Below, one piece after another: positions 8,843-18,061 of a stretch of DNA of 50,721 bases. The stretch is taken from contig NZ_QKYN01000073.1 in the NCBI RefSeq assembly GCF_003258295.1, forward strand, positions 1 through 50,721. The letters are read 5' to 3'. This DNA is from Streptacidiphilus pinicola. GTDB lineage: Bacteria; Actinomycetota; Actinomycetes; Streptomycetales; Streptomycetaceae. A program made the translations under genes and the position numbers. The number at the start of each line of letters is the position of its first letter. Position 1 is the stretch's first letter. The notes beneath the pieces are model-generated. The model was not told the DNA's origin. It saw nothing but the letters and a program-made list of their open reading frames with translations, and ran no database searches.

Positions 8843-9436
8843 TCAGGCGATCGCCGTCGTTCCGGTGGCGTCGGCCGCGGCTATTGACGGTGCTGGGGCC
8901 TCGACCTCGTAGGTCAGCTTTACGATCTTCGAGAAGGTCTTCACGGCCGTGAGCCGCAGCTTGGCGTCTTGCCCCTCTCGAAAGAACTGCTTCCCGCCCC
9001 CTGCCAGAAATGGGTAGATGGTGAGGTCTATCGCATCGATCAGTCGCTCCCGTAGCAGAGTTTCCCCGAGCAGGCCGTGGCCCATGATCAGCAGGTTCCC
9101 CCCGTCCTGCTGCTTGAGCCTGGCCACCTCGGCGATGACATCGCCTCGAACGACAGTCGGGTTGCCCCAGCCGGGGTTCTCCAGCGTCGAGCTGAACACG
9201 TACTTCGGGATTGTGGTGAGACGGTCGGCCCACATTGCCTTGTGGCCCCTACCGCCGTACAGCTCAGCGAACGCCTCGTAGGTGCGGCGGCCGAACAAAA
9301 TGGCGTCGCACGCCGTCAACAGGCCCAAGCCGTCTCGCAGGTAGGCTTCATCTTGGTACTCGCCGACTCCCATGGCCACCGGGTCCTCGAAGACACCGTC
9401 CGCCGAGACCAGCACGTACTCGATCACCTTCCGCAT
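8843..9436 (-). CDS. dihydrofolate reductase family (RibD C-terminal-like) protein
   Basis: The 197-residue protein begins at ATG 9436, which has GGAGG at good spacing; the frame is open further up to 9802 without homology. It has the reductase fold of the RibD/DHFR superfamily: VIEYVLVSADGVFED, AILFGRRTYEAF, TTIPKYVFSSTL, GGNLLIMGHGLLGETLL and LTIYPFLAGGGKQFF. Such stand-alone proteins are predicted NAD(P)H-dependent reductases of unknown substrate and rarely act in folate synthesis. It is a single gene with no partner. Confidence 0.85.
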   Translation of the reverse strand: MRKVIEYVLVSADGVFEDPVAMGVGEYQDEAYLRDGLGLLTACDAILFGRRTYEAFAELYGGRGHKAMWADRLTTIPKYVFSSTLENPGWGNPTVVRGDVIAEVARLKQQDGGNLLIMGHGLLGETLLRERLIDAIDLTIYPFLAGGGKQFFREGQDAKLRLTAVKTFSKIVKLTYEVEAPAPSIAAADATGTTAIA

Positions 9437-9691
9437 AGCGCCGACCTCCATCGGTCGAACTCGCGGTGCCCGTTCCAGAACCGGCACCTCTCCGTGTCCT
9501 TCATATAGACCCCGGCCGCCCGGAAAACTGAGCGGTCCGGCAACGCCGGTTTCTCTTCTGTCGCGGCCGACTGGCTGGCCGACCGCCGCGGTCTGCGGAG
9601 GTTCGCCGAGACCCGCGCATGGACCGTGACAAGGGCCCCTACTACGTCGACGGCACTGGCCACGCGGGACAGGGGCCGCGACGCCGACATT

Positions 9692-9838
9692 CGCGAGTTC
9701 GGCAAGCCCCCGGCTGGCCAGCCCAGTCTGTGGTGCGGGTGGGAGCCCACGATGATGGGGCTGGGATCCAATGGAACCGGCGCGAGAAGTTCTACGACTC
9801 ATCCGAGTGGATGGCCTACCTGGTCGACCACTTTCTGA
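9692..9838 (+). pseudogene. frameshifted hypothetical-protein remnant
   Basis: One frame reads REFGKPPAGQPSLWCGWEPT; the neighbouring frame then continues DDGAGIQWNRREKFYDSSEW and MAYLVDHFL. Together they look like one protein of the type LWCxW-WxxxEKFYxxxEWMxYLIDHF, split by a single-base frameshift near 9750. No intact start or C-terminus remains. Confidence 0.45.
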
Positions 9839-10446
9839 GGTGCTTCACCCGTCACTTCGGCACCTGCCCCGGCACATTCAGCCACATCCACCAGGGCCTG
9901 TAGCAGTGACGTGAAGGCCAGGTGGCAGGCGCGCGGTCCGATGCTATTCGATTGCCATTCGATGCGCTTCGACAGCGCTTCGACAGTGATCCGGTGAAAG
10001 ACATGTGTCTTGCTGCGCAGAGCCTTGTTGTTCAGGCGACCTGTCATTACTGTCCATGGTCAAGCGCTTCGACACTTCGCACCTGCGTCCGGCAAGGGGA
10101 CAGCCGTTCCCGCAGTTTTTGAGTGCGCCACCTCGACGAGCTGAGCCACCTCCCATCGCGAGCAGCACTGCACGCCAACGGAGCGAAGGTGTCAACACGT
10201 CAGCTGATCGACCGTTTCGGCCGCTTGGCGTTCGGCGGGGACTCCAACTTCGAGCACTGGATGGAACAACTTCGCCCAGGACCGGCCATCAAGCCGATCA
10301 GTCGGCCAACTGCGCAAGCACCTTGGACGAGGCTGGGTAGCGCCGTCCCGAGCCCGGACTCGCCGACGAGCGACACCTCGCGGCGCCAGAGTCCGCCACC
10401 AGACGGGGGCTCCGGAAACACTCCATCGCCGTCCTTGGAGGGACAC
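9839..10446. other. gene-free region upstream of the GH12 gene
   Basis: Open frames here lack convincing homology. The region holds three copies of an 11-base motif (9964-10074, listed separately) and the leader of the glucanase gene. I see no other gene. Confidence 0.4.
9964..10074 (+). promoter_or_regulatory. three 11-bp direct repeats, candidate regulator sites
   Basis: GCGCTTCGACA occurs in tandem at 9964-9974 and 9975-9985 and again at 10064-10074, exactly 100 bases from the first copy. All are upstream of the secreted glucanase gene. The embedded AGCGCTT resembles half-sites of LacI-type sugar repressors, but no repressor gene lies next to it. Function is inferred. Confidence 0.4.
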
Positions 10447-11211
10447 ATGAGATGGCAATCCCGTAAATCCAGCAGCAGCAAGTCGGCCGGGTTCGGTCGG
10501 CTGGCCGTGATCGGCGCCGTGATCGCCGGGGTTCTGAGCTTCGCGGCTCCGGCGCAGGCCCAGGTGTACTCCACGTGCGACCAGTGGGGCAGTTACACCC
10601 AGGGCACCTGGACGATCTACAACGACGTCTGGGGCCAGAACCACGGCCTGCAGTGCCTGACCGTCAACAGCATCAAGTCCTGGTCCGTCGATTCCACCCA
10701 GTCCGGCGGCGGGGTCAAGTCCTACCCGAACACCGGAGTCCGACCCCAAACGCCGCTGTCGCAGCTGAACTCGGCGGGCTTCTGGTACAACAACTCGTCG
10801 GCCCCCACCGCCGGCAGTGACTACTGGGACTGGACGGGCGACATCTGGTCGACCAACAACCAGGACGAGATCATGACCTTCACCAGCTGGAACGGGGCGA
10901 CCGGTGGCTGGGGGAGCCAGATCGCGTCCAACGTGACCATCGGCGGCGTCCTGTACGCGTCGGTCTGGCAGGCCAATCCCGGCTGGAATGTCCTGCAGCT
11001 CTTTCCCGCCCAGCAGACCAACTCCGGCACGGTCGACGTCTCGGCGGTCTGGCGATGGGCCGCGTCGCAGAACCTCTTGCGCAACACCACCCTCGACACG
11101 ATGCAGTACGGCATTGAGATCACCTCGACCAGCGGCGTGCAGAAGCAGTACTCGCTGAACGCCTACAGCGCCTGGTGGAGCAACACCTCCGGCGGCGGAT
11201 CAAGCATCTAA
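10447..11211 (+). CDS. secreted GH12-type endoglucanase
   Basis: The 254-residue protein starts at ATG 10447 after GGAGGG. A Sec signal peptide (about residues 1-38, ending APAQA) precedes one catalytic domain with a GH12 pattern: the opening CDQWGSYTQGTWTIYNDVWG, a central WSTNNQDEIMTFTSW (candidate nucleophile Glu) and a late MQYGIEITSTSG (candidate acid/base Glu). GH12 enzymes cut beta-1,4-glucans or xyloglucan outside the cell. No carbohydrate-binding module is attached, and a short Gly/Ser tail ends the protein. The frame is open upstream to 10123, but only the 10447 start gives a signal peptide. Confidence 0.8.
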   Translation: MRWQSRKSSSSKSAGFGRLAVIGAVIAGVLSFAAPAQAQVYSTCDQWGSYTQGTWTIYNDVWGQNHGLQCLTVNSIKSWSVDSTQSGGGVKSYPNTGVRPQTPLSQLNSAGFWYNNSSAPTAGSDYWDWTGDIWSTNNQDEIMTFTSWNGATGGWGSQIASNVTIGGVLYASVWQANPGWNVLQLFPAQQTNSGTVDVSAVWRWAASQNLLRNTTLDTMQYGIEITSTSGVQKQYSLNAYSAWWSNTSGGGSSI

Positions 11212-11259
11212 TGCTCTGACCGGGAAGGTTCGCTGGGTGGGTGGTCGCAGCGTTTGGAT

Positions 11260-11790
11260 GTGCGGTGACGTCCGTCCGATCGTTGGGGGTGTGGTGGCTG
11301 GGCCTGTCCGCGTGCGCAGGTTGATTGACCAGGAGGGGCAGAAGCTGCAGCAGATCGTGCGTCGTGGCAGCACCAGTTCGGTGCGGTTCCGGCGCGCGAT
11401 GACACCGTCCGCGACGTGATCCACCGGTTCAACGAGATCGGCCTGGCTCGTCTGGACCCTCGGCGGGCGGGAGGCGCCGTCCCCGCCTGCTAGGTCCTGA
11501 CGACGAGGACTTCGTCGTCCAGACGGCCACCACCCGCGCCCGACCAAGCTCGGCCAGCCGTTCACCCCCTGGGCCATCCCGCGACCTACCACCGCACCCA
11601 TGGCGTCCGGTACTTCCACGGGTGCTACTCGATCGGCGACGACACCCTCTGGGGCGTCAACCGCCGCAAGACGGGCGGCAGTGCCCGCGACAACCAGCCG
11701 GTACACGGGCGCTGTCGGACCCCGACAATCCCGTCGAGCAGCAAGTGCGCTCACCGGCCCACCAGACCCATCTCGTAGCAGCGGTCGCCC
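11260..11790 (+). pseudogene. IS630-family transposase, decayed
   Basis: Fragments in different frames match an IS630 transposase: an N-terminal helix region, VIHRFNEIGLARLDPRRAGG, DEDFVVQTATT with KLGQPFTPW, then a jump to THGVRYFHGCYSIGDDTLWG and VNRRKTGG from the DDE domain. Internal segments are deleted and frames shift repeatedly. No intact terminal repeats were found. Confidence 0.65.
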
Positions 11791-11863
11791 GGTCCTGGAT
11801 GCCATCGTTCGGCGTCTTCACCATGTCCTGGACCGCTCGTCTTCAACCCGTCGTGGAAGCTGC

Positions 11864-13369
11864 TCAGGCTTGTCGCGGTTCAGCCGGCCGGGGCGCGATC
11901 TCTCGCTTGAGGATCTTTCCGCTGGGTCCGGTGGGCAGGGCGTCCACGATCCAAATGGACCGTGGGTACTTGTAGGCGGCCACTCTCTCCTTCGTGAACT
12001 GCTGAAGTTCCGCGGGCGTGGCGAGTGCACCGTGGCGCAGGACGACCGCGGCGCCGACGTCCTCACCCAACCGCTCGTCCGGGAGGCCGACGACGGCCGC
12101 CAGCGCCACAGCAGGGTGCTCGTGGAGCACCTCTTCGATCTCGCGTGGGTAGACGTTGTAGCCGCCGCGGATGATCAGGTCCTTCTTGCGGTCGACGATG
12201 TACAGGTAGCCGTCCTCGTCCTGGCGGGCCAGATCGCCGGTACGTAGCCAGCCGTCGGGGATGGTCGCGCGGGTTTCCTCCGGGCGGTTCCAGTATCCCT
12301 TCATCAGGTTCGGTCCGCGGACGACCAGTTCGCCGACTTCGCCGACGGCGACTTCCTGGCCGTGGTCGTCCAGCAGCCGGACTTCGACGTCGCGGATCGG
12401 TGTGCCGATGGAACCGGCCTTACGCGGGCGGTCGGGGTGGTTGAAGGTGACGACCGGGCTGGTCTCGGACATGCCGAAGCCCTCCAGGACCATGCAGCCG
12501 AAGCGGCGTTCGAAGCCATGGAGGATCTCCACCGGCAGTGAGGCGCCGCCGGAGACGCACATCCGAAGTGTGGAGACGTCTGCGTCGGTGGGCTGGTGCT
12601 GGAGGAGCGCGGCGTACATGGTCGGTACGCCGTCGAAGATCGTGGCGCGGTCGCGGGCGATGGCGTCCAGCACGGTTTGCGGGTCGAAGCGCGGGATCAG
12701 GGTGAGGGCTGCGCCGCTGCGGATCGCCGCGCTCATGGTGCAGATCTGGCCGAAGATGTGGAACAGGGGCAGACAGCCCACCACCACGTCCTGCGACGTC
12801 AGCCGCTGCACGTGCACCGCGCTGACCTCGGTGTTGTGGCGCAGCCCCGCGTGGGTGAGTGCGGCGCCCTTGGGGCGGCCCGTCGTGCCGGAGGTATAGA
12901 GGAGCACAGCGACGTCCTCACCGGCGGCCGGGGCGACCTCGGCCAGCGGCTCGTGCTGAGCGAGCGACTCGGCGAACGCGGCCGGCTCGACAACCGTGAG
13001 CGGAACCCCGGCGGAAGCCGCGCCGGCGGCACCCTCACCCGGGGCTTGGAACCACTCGAAGACCGCCACCGCTCCGGAGTCGGTCAGGTGGTACTCGACC
13101 TCCCGCTGCTTCAGTAGCGGGTTGAGTGGCACCACGATCGCGCCGGCCCGCAGCGCCCCGTAGTACAGGACGACGAACTCGGGCACGTTGGGCAACATCA
13201 TGGCGACCCGGTCACCGGGGCGTACGCCTTGGGCGCGGAGCAGCGCGGCGGCGCGTGCGCTGCGCTCGTCCAGCTCGGCGTAGTCGATGACCTGCGCGTC
13301 GAGGCGCAGTGCGGGACGGTCCGGCTGCTGCGCGGCCGTCTCCGTCAAGAATTCGGCCAGGTTGGCCAT
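11864..13369 (-). CDS. acyl-CoA synthetase / AMP-dependent ligase (class I adenylate-forming)
   Basis: The 501-residue protein starts at ATG 13369 (GGAGGTG 9 bases upstream); an upstream in-frame start at 13417 is weaker. It has the full set of adenylation motifs: LLYTSGTTGRPKG (phosphate loop), GFGMSETSPV, DGWLRTGDLARQDEDG, YIVDRKKDLIIRGGYNVYPR and the C-terminal lysine motif PTGPSGKILKRE. It should activate a fatty or aromatic carboxylate to acyl-AMP then acyl-CoA in the cytosol. It follows a DJ-1-like gene on the same strand after about 230 bases. The substrate cannot be read from sequence. Confidence 0.9.
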   Translation of the reverse strand: MANLAEFLTETAAQQPDRPALRLDAQVIDYAELDERSARAAALLRAQGVRPGDRVAMMLPNVPEFVVLYYGALRAGAIVVPLNPLLKQREVEYHLTDSGAVAVFEWFQAPGEGAAGAASAGVPLTVVEPAAFAESLAQHEPLAEVAPAAGEDVAVLLYTSGTTGRPKGAALTHAGLRHNTEVSAVHVQRLTSQDVVVGCLPLFHIFGQICTMSAAIRSGAALTLIPRFDPQTVLDAIARDRATIFDGVPTMYAALLQHQPTDADVSTLRMCVSGGASLPVEILHGFERRFGCMVLEGFGMSETSPVVTFNHPDRPRKAGSIGTPIRDVEVRLLDDHGQEVAVGEVGELVVRGPNLMKGYWNRPEETRATIPDGWLRTGDLARQDEDGYLYIVDRKKDLIIRGGYNVYPREIEEVLHEHPAVALAAVVGLPDERLGEDVGAAVVLRHGALATPAELQQFTKERVAAYKYPRSIWIVDALPTGPSGKILKREIAPRPAEPRQA

Positions 13370-13599
13370 GGCCAGGACACCTCCACTGGGTGCTTCACGT
13401 CGAGATTCGATGTTCAAGCTGACGACATGTTGGTTCGTGAGGCCGCTCGCACCGGTCGCTCCAGATTGGCTTCTGCGTGGGCCTGCCTGCAGGTCGCCTT
13501 ATGTGCTCGCGGTAACGGCCCGACGTAGTCGGGTCCTCGCAGCCAGGCGTTCTCAGAGCGGGCTGACGAGGGATGGCACGGCCTTCTGCGTTGTTCCGG

Positions 13600-14289
13600 T
13601 CATTTCTCGGTAAGGGCCTTGAGGACGTCGGCGGCGACGGCGCGGGCGGATCCGGGGTTCTGGCCGGTGATGAGGTTGCGGTCGCGGACGGAGAAGGACA
13701 TCAGCGGCAGGCGGGCCTTCTCGTAGTGGGCGCCCTGTTGTTTGACGAGGTCCTCGATGTTGTAGGGCACCTGCTTGGCGACGCCGGCGAGGATCTCCTC
13801 GTTCCAGGAGAAGCCGGTCATCCGCCTGCCCTGGAGGAGGTACTGGCCGCTGCTCAGGCGGAGGTCGGCGAATACGGTGTACCCGTGGCAGACGCTGGCG
13901 ACGATACGTCCGTTTTCGAACATGTCGCGGGCGAGTTGCTGCAGATGAGGGTCTCCCCGGAAGTCCCACATGGTGCCGTGTCCGCCGGTGAAGTAGATGG
14001 CGTCGTAGTCGGACCAGTTGACGTCGCCGGCCGACAGCGTGTGTTCGAGGCGCGCCATGAATGCCGGGTCCTGCAACCGCTGTCGCACACTGCGGTCGGC
14101 CGTGAATCGACCGAGCGAGCGGGGCTCCACCGGAGACCGTCCGCCCTTGGGGCTCGCGATGTCCTGCTGGAACCCGTGGGCCTCGAACAGGTCGTAGAAG
14201 TGAGTCAGCTCGCCCAGCCACAATCCCGTCGGCTTGTCGGAGTCGCCGTACGTGCCGTGGTTGGTCACGATATTGAGGATCTTGCCCAT
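13600..14289 (-). CDS. DJ-1/PfpI (Hsp31-like) protein 1
   Basis: The 229-residue protein has the DJ-1/PfpI fold with the expected catalytic features: an early Glu in GLWLGELTHFYDLF, the nucleophile elbow ASVCHGYTVF with Cys and His, and the YFTGGHGTMWDF strand-loop. Hsp31-like members act as glutathione-independent glyoxalases or chaperones against reactive carbonyls. It is 65 bases downstream of the SDR gene on the same strand, so the two are likely cotranscribed. A second, different DJ-1 gene lies at 15958-16644. Confidence 0.88.
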   Translation of the reverse strand: MGKILNIVTNHGTYGDSDKPTGLWLGELTHFYDLFEAHGFQQDIASPKGGRSPVEPRSLGRFTADRSVRQRLQDPAFMARLEHTLSAGDVNWSDYDAIYFTGGHGTMWDFRGDPHLQQLARDMFENGRIVASVCHGYTVFADLRLSSGQYLLQGRRMTGFSWNEEILAGVAKQVPYNIEDLVKQQGAHYEKARLPLMSFSVRDRNLITGQNPGSARAVAADVLKALTEK

Positions 14290-14354
14290 GATGTCTTCTT
14301 TTCTGGGATCGGTGTTTCTTCCTTGCGCCGACGTTGACCGTCGGTCGTGGTTGT

Positions 14355-15116
14355 TCAGACCTGCTCGGTGGGACGCACGAGCAGCTCGTTGACAGCCACG
14401 TGCCGGGGGCGGCTGACGATGTAGCCGACCGCTTCCGCGATGTCTTCGCTCTGCAGCCGTTCGACGTTGCCGAGGCCGGCATTGAGCAGTTGCTGGACGG
14501 CGTCCGAGTTGTGGGTGCGCAGTTCGGTGTCGACACTGCCCGGCTCTACGACGGACACGCGCACGTGCCGCTTGGCCAGTTCCTGGCGCAGCGCCTCGCT
14601 GAAGCCGGTGACGCCGAACTTGGTGGCGGTGTACACGGCCATCATGGCGTAGGCGTTGCGGCCGTTCAGCGAGCTGATGTTGATGATGTCCGCGACCTGG
14701 CGCGGGCCGTCGGTGGCGGCCTTGACGAGGTGGGGGACAGCCGCGTGGGTGGTGTGCAGCAGGCCCATGAGGTTGATGTCGATCATGCGCTGCCAGTCGT
14801 TCTGGTCCGCGCCGGGGGTGGGGCCGAGCAGCATGAGGCCGGCGTTGTTGACCAGGATGTCCAGGCGGCCCAGGCCATCGACGGTACGGGCGACCGCTTC
14901 CGCGGCGGCCTGGGAGGTGGTGATGTCGGCGGGTACGACCAATGCGCTCCCGCCCTCCTTGGTGATCTGTGCGGCGAGGTCGGTCAGACGGTCCTCCCGT
15001 CGGCCGACGACGGCCACCGCGGCGCCCTGGCGGGCCAGTTCCAGGGCGGTGGCGTGGCCGATGCCGCTGGAGGCTCCGGTGACAAGGGCGACGGTTCCTC
15101 CAAGACGACCAGTCAT
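14355..15116 (-). CDS. short-chain dehydrogenase/reductase (classical SDR)
   Basis: From ATG 15116 (GAAAGG upstream) the protein is 253 residues. Motifs are the NAD(P)-binding TGASSGIG, the NNAG motif, the catalytic Ser in INISSLNGRNAY, and YTATK (catalytic Tyr and Lys). An Arg (VVGRRED) after the second strand suggests NADP(H) preference. Family members reduce or oxidise small carbonyl or alcohol substrates. It sits between a TetR gene and a DJ-1 gene, consistent with carbonyl detoxification, though the substrate is unknown. Confidence 0.9.
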   Translation of the reverse strand: MTGRLGGTVALVTGASSGIGHATALELARQGAAVAVVGRREDRLTDLAAQITKEGGSALVVPADITTSQAAAEAVARTVDGLGRLDILVNNAGLMLLGPTPGADQNDWQRMIDINLMGLLHTTHAAVPHLVKAATDGPRQVADIINISSLNGRNAYAMMAVYTATKFGVTGFSEALRQELAKRHVRVSVVEPGSVDTELRTHNSDAVQQLLNAGLGNVERLQSEDIAEAVGYIVSRPRHVAVNELLVRPTEQV

Positions 15117-15364
15117 GGTTTCAGCCTTTCGAACGCCCGCTCTACTGCGGGCCGTGCCAGGTAGGGGATCTATGGTGGGGGGCTGCTTCGCAGGGGGGAC
15201 GCTGCTCAAGACCGGACCGCGCGCACCAAGGTAAGTGCGCCTGGTCTGGTAGATCGGCAACGCCACGCCATTGGTCACGATGGACGAGAGCGGCCGTCCC
15301 GCGGGACTCCTGCCAAGATCGGTTACCCACCCGGGCACCGGCAAGCTGGTGCCCGCGTCTCACC

Positions 15365-15955
15365 TCAGGGACTGAGGTGCTCCGGGTGGGGGCGAGGGCC
15401 GACGGAGCCAGCCGTTGGACGGGGTTGGAGAAGGCCGTTGATGACGGCCTCGGCGGCGGGCTCCATCAGGTGGGCCTGGTCGGGTGAGCTTTCGAAGCCG
15501 CGCAGCACCGTCAGGCAGATGTCGGCTGCGTCCTGGGGCCGGTCGGTGCCGGCCTGCTCGAAGACATCGACCAGGAAGGCGCGGAGGCGGTCGCTGAAGG
15601 CGCTGCAGATGTCGCCGCACAAGCGGGTTCGGGCGTCCAGGAGCTCGGCGACGTGCGGGGAAGCCTTGAGCGCCAGCACGAGATCCAGCTTGGCGGTGAG
15701 GATTCCCAGTGCCCGTTGCTCGGCGGTGGCGCCCTTGCGGGCGGCCGCGGCCTGTGCCGCGTCCAGCGCCCGGCGGTGCAGGCGCTCGGCGAGCAGCCGG
15801 AACGCCTCGTCCTTGTTGCGGACGTAGGTGTAGAGGCTCGACCGGGACAGGCCCGTGCGCTGGGCGATGTCGTCCATCGTGGTCCTGCGCACCCCGTACA
15901 GCAGCAGACACTCGTGGGTGGAGTCCAGGACCGCCGAGAGTCGGTCGGCAGCCAT
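15365..15955 (-). CDS. TetR-family repressor
   Basis: The 196-residue protein starts at ATG 15955, two bases after the stop of the upstream DJ-1 gene, so translation is probably coupled. An N-terminal HTH (about residues 22-50: TTMDDIAQRTGLSRSSLYTY and VRNKDEAF) precedes a helical ligand-binding domain. It probably regulates its own operon and perhaps the SDR unit downstream. A matching palindrome lies at 16750-16763 ahead of the DJ-1 gene. The inducer is unknown. Confidence 0.9.
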   Translation of the reverse strand: MAADRLSAVLDSTHECLLLYGVRRTTMDDIAQRTGLSRSSLYTYVRNKDEAFRLLAERLHRRALDAAQAAAARKGATAEQRALGILTAKLDLVLALKASPHVAELLDARTRLCGDICSAFSDRLRAFLVDVFEQAGTDRPQDAADICLTVLRGFESSPDQAHLMEPAAEAVINGLLQPRPTAGSVGPRPHPEHLSP

Positions 15956-15957
15956 TG

Positions 15958-16644
15958 TCAGCCCAGCTGCTTGAGCAGTTCGACCGCGAGCGGGCCGGAC
16001 GACATCGGGTTCTGCCCGGTGAGAAGGTTGCCGTCCAGAACCACGTTCGGCGTCCACGGGGCCGCTACCTTCACGTCCGCGCCGATGGCCTTGAGCCGGT
16101 CCTCCAGGAGCCAGATCGCCTTGTCGGCCAGGCCCCCTTGGCGTTCCTCCTCGTTGGAGAAGGCTGTGATCTTCCGGCCGGCGAAGGCGGAGGTGCCGTC
16201 CGCACGGTTCGCGGCCAGCAGTGCGGCCGGCGCGTGGCACACCACACCGAGCGGCTTGCCGGAGTCCAAGGCGTCCACGAGCAGCCGGCCGGAGGTGGGG
16301 TCGACCGCCAGGTCCTCCATCGGGCCATGGCCGCCCGGGTAGAACACCGCCTGGTAGTCCGCCAGGTCGACGTCCTCCAGCTTCAGCGGCGCCGCCAGTG
16401 CGGCGATCTCGGCCAGTTCGGGAGTGACGTCGCGGCCGCCGTTGGCCCCCGGTGCCAGACTGCCCGGGTCGGGAGCCGGGACCACCCCGCCCGGTGTGGC
16501 GAGGACGACGTCGTGGCCCGCTTCGGTGAACACCTTGTACGGGGTGAGCAGTTCCTCGGCCCAGTAGCCGGTCGGGTGCCGGGTGCCGTCGTTCAGCGTC
16601 CAGTAGGTCGCACCGGTCACCACGAAAAGAATCTTGGACATCAT
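15958..16644 (-). CDS. DJ-1/PfpI (Hsp31-like) protein 2
   Basis: The 228-residue protein starts at ATG 16644 (AAGGAGAAC just upstream). It carries Glu in GYWAEELLTPY, the VFYPGGHGPMEDLA loop and the nucleophile elbow VVCHAPAALL, so the Glu-Cys-His set of Hsp31/DJ-1 glyoxalases is intact. It differs enough from the copy at 13600-14289 not to be a recent duplicate. It is first in an operon with the TetR gene and is divergent from the LysR gene. Confidence 0.9.
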   Translation of the reverse strand: MMSKILFVVTGATYWTLNDGTRHPTGYWAEELLTPYKVFTEAGHDVVLATPGGVVPAPDPGSLAPGANGGRDVTPELAEIAALAAPLKLEDVDLADYQAVFYPGGHGPMEDLAVDPTSGRLLVDALDSGKPLGVVCHAPAALLAANRADGTSAFAGRKITAFSNEEERQGGLADKAIWLLEDRLKAIGADVKVAAPWTPNVVLDGNLLTGQNPMSSGPLAVELLKQLG

Positions 16645-16736
16645 GTTCTCCTTGCCATATTGCCGTAGCCCGGCAGTTCGACGTTTCAAGCTCAGATCGT
16701 CGATCCGCCGGTACCTCCCGACGGTAGGCCCAGTAC

Positions 16737-17687
16737 ATGCGCCCAACAAATAGACTCGTCTATGTGAGCGATAGAAAAAGCAATGGATCGCTGGACCTGG
16801 CGCAGCTACGCACATTCCTGGCCGTCTATCGCGCCGGTTCCCTGACCGCCGCCGCCCGGCTGGTCGGCCTGACCCAGCCGACGGTGACGACCCAGCTGCG
16901 CGCCCTCGAAGACCACATGGGCCGCCAACTCTTCGAACGCCTCCCCCGGGGCGTGACCCCGACCCCCGCCGCCGACGATCTGGCCGCCCGCCTCGCCGCT
17001 CCAATGGACGCCCTTGAGGCGATTGCCACCACCAGCGGCACGCTCGGCGAGACGGTGCCCGAGCCCCCCGTGCTCCTGGCCGGGCCTGCGGAGTTCCTCG
17101 CCGTCGTCGTACCCAGTCTCGGCCCGCTTCTGAAGCAGGGAGTCCGGCTCCGCATCACCACCGGCTTGTCCGAGGACCTCCTCGCAGGGCTGCGGGCCGG
17201 CAGTTACGACCTCGTCGTGTCCACGATCCGCCCTCGCGGGCGCACCCTGACCGCCGAACCGCTCGCGGACGAGGACTTCGTGCTCGTCGCCGCCCCCGAC
17301 TGGTCCGACAAGATCGACCACGACCTTCTGATCCGCGACGGGCCCGGCGCCCTCGCCGACCTCCCCCTCATCTCCTACGCCGACGACCTGCCCATTCTCC
17401 GCCGGTACTGGCGGCACGTCTTCAACACCCGTCTCGTCGCTGAACCAGCGCTGGTCATCCCCGATCTCCGGGCCGTCAAAGCTGCCGTCCTCGCAGGCTT
17501 CGGCGTGACCGTCCTGCCCCGTTACCTGTGCACCGCGGAAATCGCCGACGGCTCGCTCCGCCTCCTGCTCGACCCCGAAGACGCCCCCATCAACACAGGC
17601 TTCCTTGCCCAGCGCGCCGGCGCCCACCCCCTCCCGCACGTCGCCCTCGTCCGCGACCACCTGGTACAGGTCGCACGCTCAAGCTGA
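16737..17687 (+). CDS. LysR-family transcriptional regulator
   Basis: The protein has the LysR winged HTH (LDLAQLRTFLAVYRAGSLTA, then LTQPTVTTQLRALEDHMGRQLFER) and a periplasmic-binding-like effector domain to the C-terminus. ATG 16737 gives 316 residues and has a weak GGTAGG site. The alternative GTG 16764 gives 307 residues with a more usual N-terminus but no ribosome site, and would place the palindrome 16750-16763 outside the gene. It is divergent from the DJ-1/TetR operon and may co-regulate it. Confidence 0.85.
   Translation: MRPTNRLVYVSDRKSNGSLDLAQLRTFLAVYRAGSLTAAARLVGLTQPTVTTQLRALEDHMGRQLFERLPRGVTPTPAADDLAARLAAPMDALEAIATTSGTLGETVPEPPVLLAGPAEFLAVVVPSLGPLLKQGVRLRITTGLSEDLLAGLRAGSYDLVVSTIRPRGRTLTAEPLADEDFVLVAAPDWSDKIDHDLLIRDGPGALADLPLISYADDLPILRRYWRHVFNTRLVAEPALVIPDLRAVKAAVLAGFGVTVLPRYLCTAEIADGSLRLLLDPEDAPINTGFLAQRAGAHPLPHVALVRDHLVQVARSS
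16750..16763. promoter_or_regulatory. palindrome ATAGAC-TC-GTCTAT, candidate TetR operator
   Basis: Perfect 6-bp inverted arms flank a 2-bp spacer between the divergent DJ-1/TetR operon and the LysR gene, the usual place for an autoregulatory operator. AGAC-N2-GTCT is typical of TetR-family sites. It overlaps the annotated 5' end of the LysR frame. Confidence 0.6.
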
Positions 17688-18061
17688 TCTGCAGGGCACA
17701 GCGAGGCTCGGTGTGCACTTGACCGAATGCTGGCCACCGGGGGTCCTCGTCCGCACCTCGCGTGGGGAATCCAGCCACCAGCCCGCCAGGGCGCCAAGGG
17801 CCGTGAAGCGGCGCCTGCGCAGTCGCGAGGAAGGGGCGTGCGCAGTCGGGTACCTCGTCACCTGCGCTGCTGGACCGCCGCCGCGCAGCCCACGGAGACC
17901 GGTCCGGGCATGGCGGATCAGTTGCGGACGGCGATGACCGTGTCGTCGAAGCCTCCTGCGGCAGAGGGCTACCGGGCGGTCCCTGACGTGGGGACGCTGT
18001 GCGAGTCGGCAACGCGAGGATCTTGTTGCCCCGTCCAGCGGACGGAGGTATTGCCGGCGTG
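17688..18061. other. gene-free stretch after LysR gene
   Basis: No frame shows a recognisable protein. It is followed by remnant genes and appears to be degenerate DNA. Confidence 0.35.

Noticed and set aside
13553-14536. 327-residue alternative frame over the DJ-1 gene
   Set aside because: Low-complexity Arg/Pro-rich shadow; the DJ-1 frame carries the nucleophile elbow.
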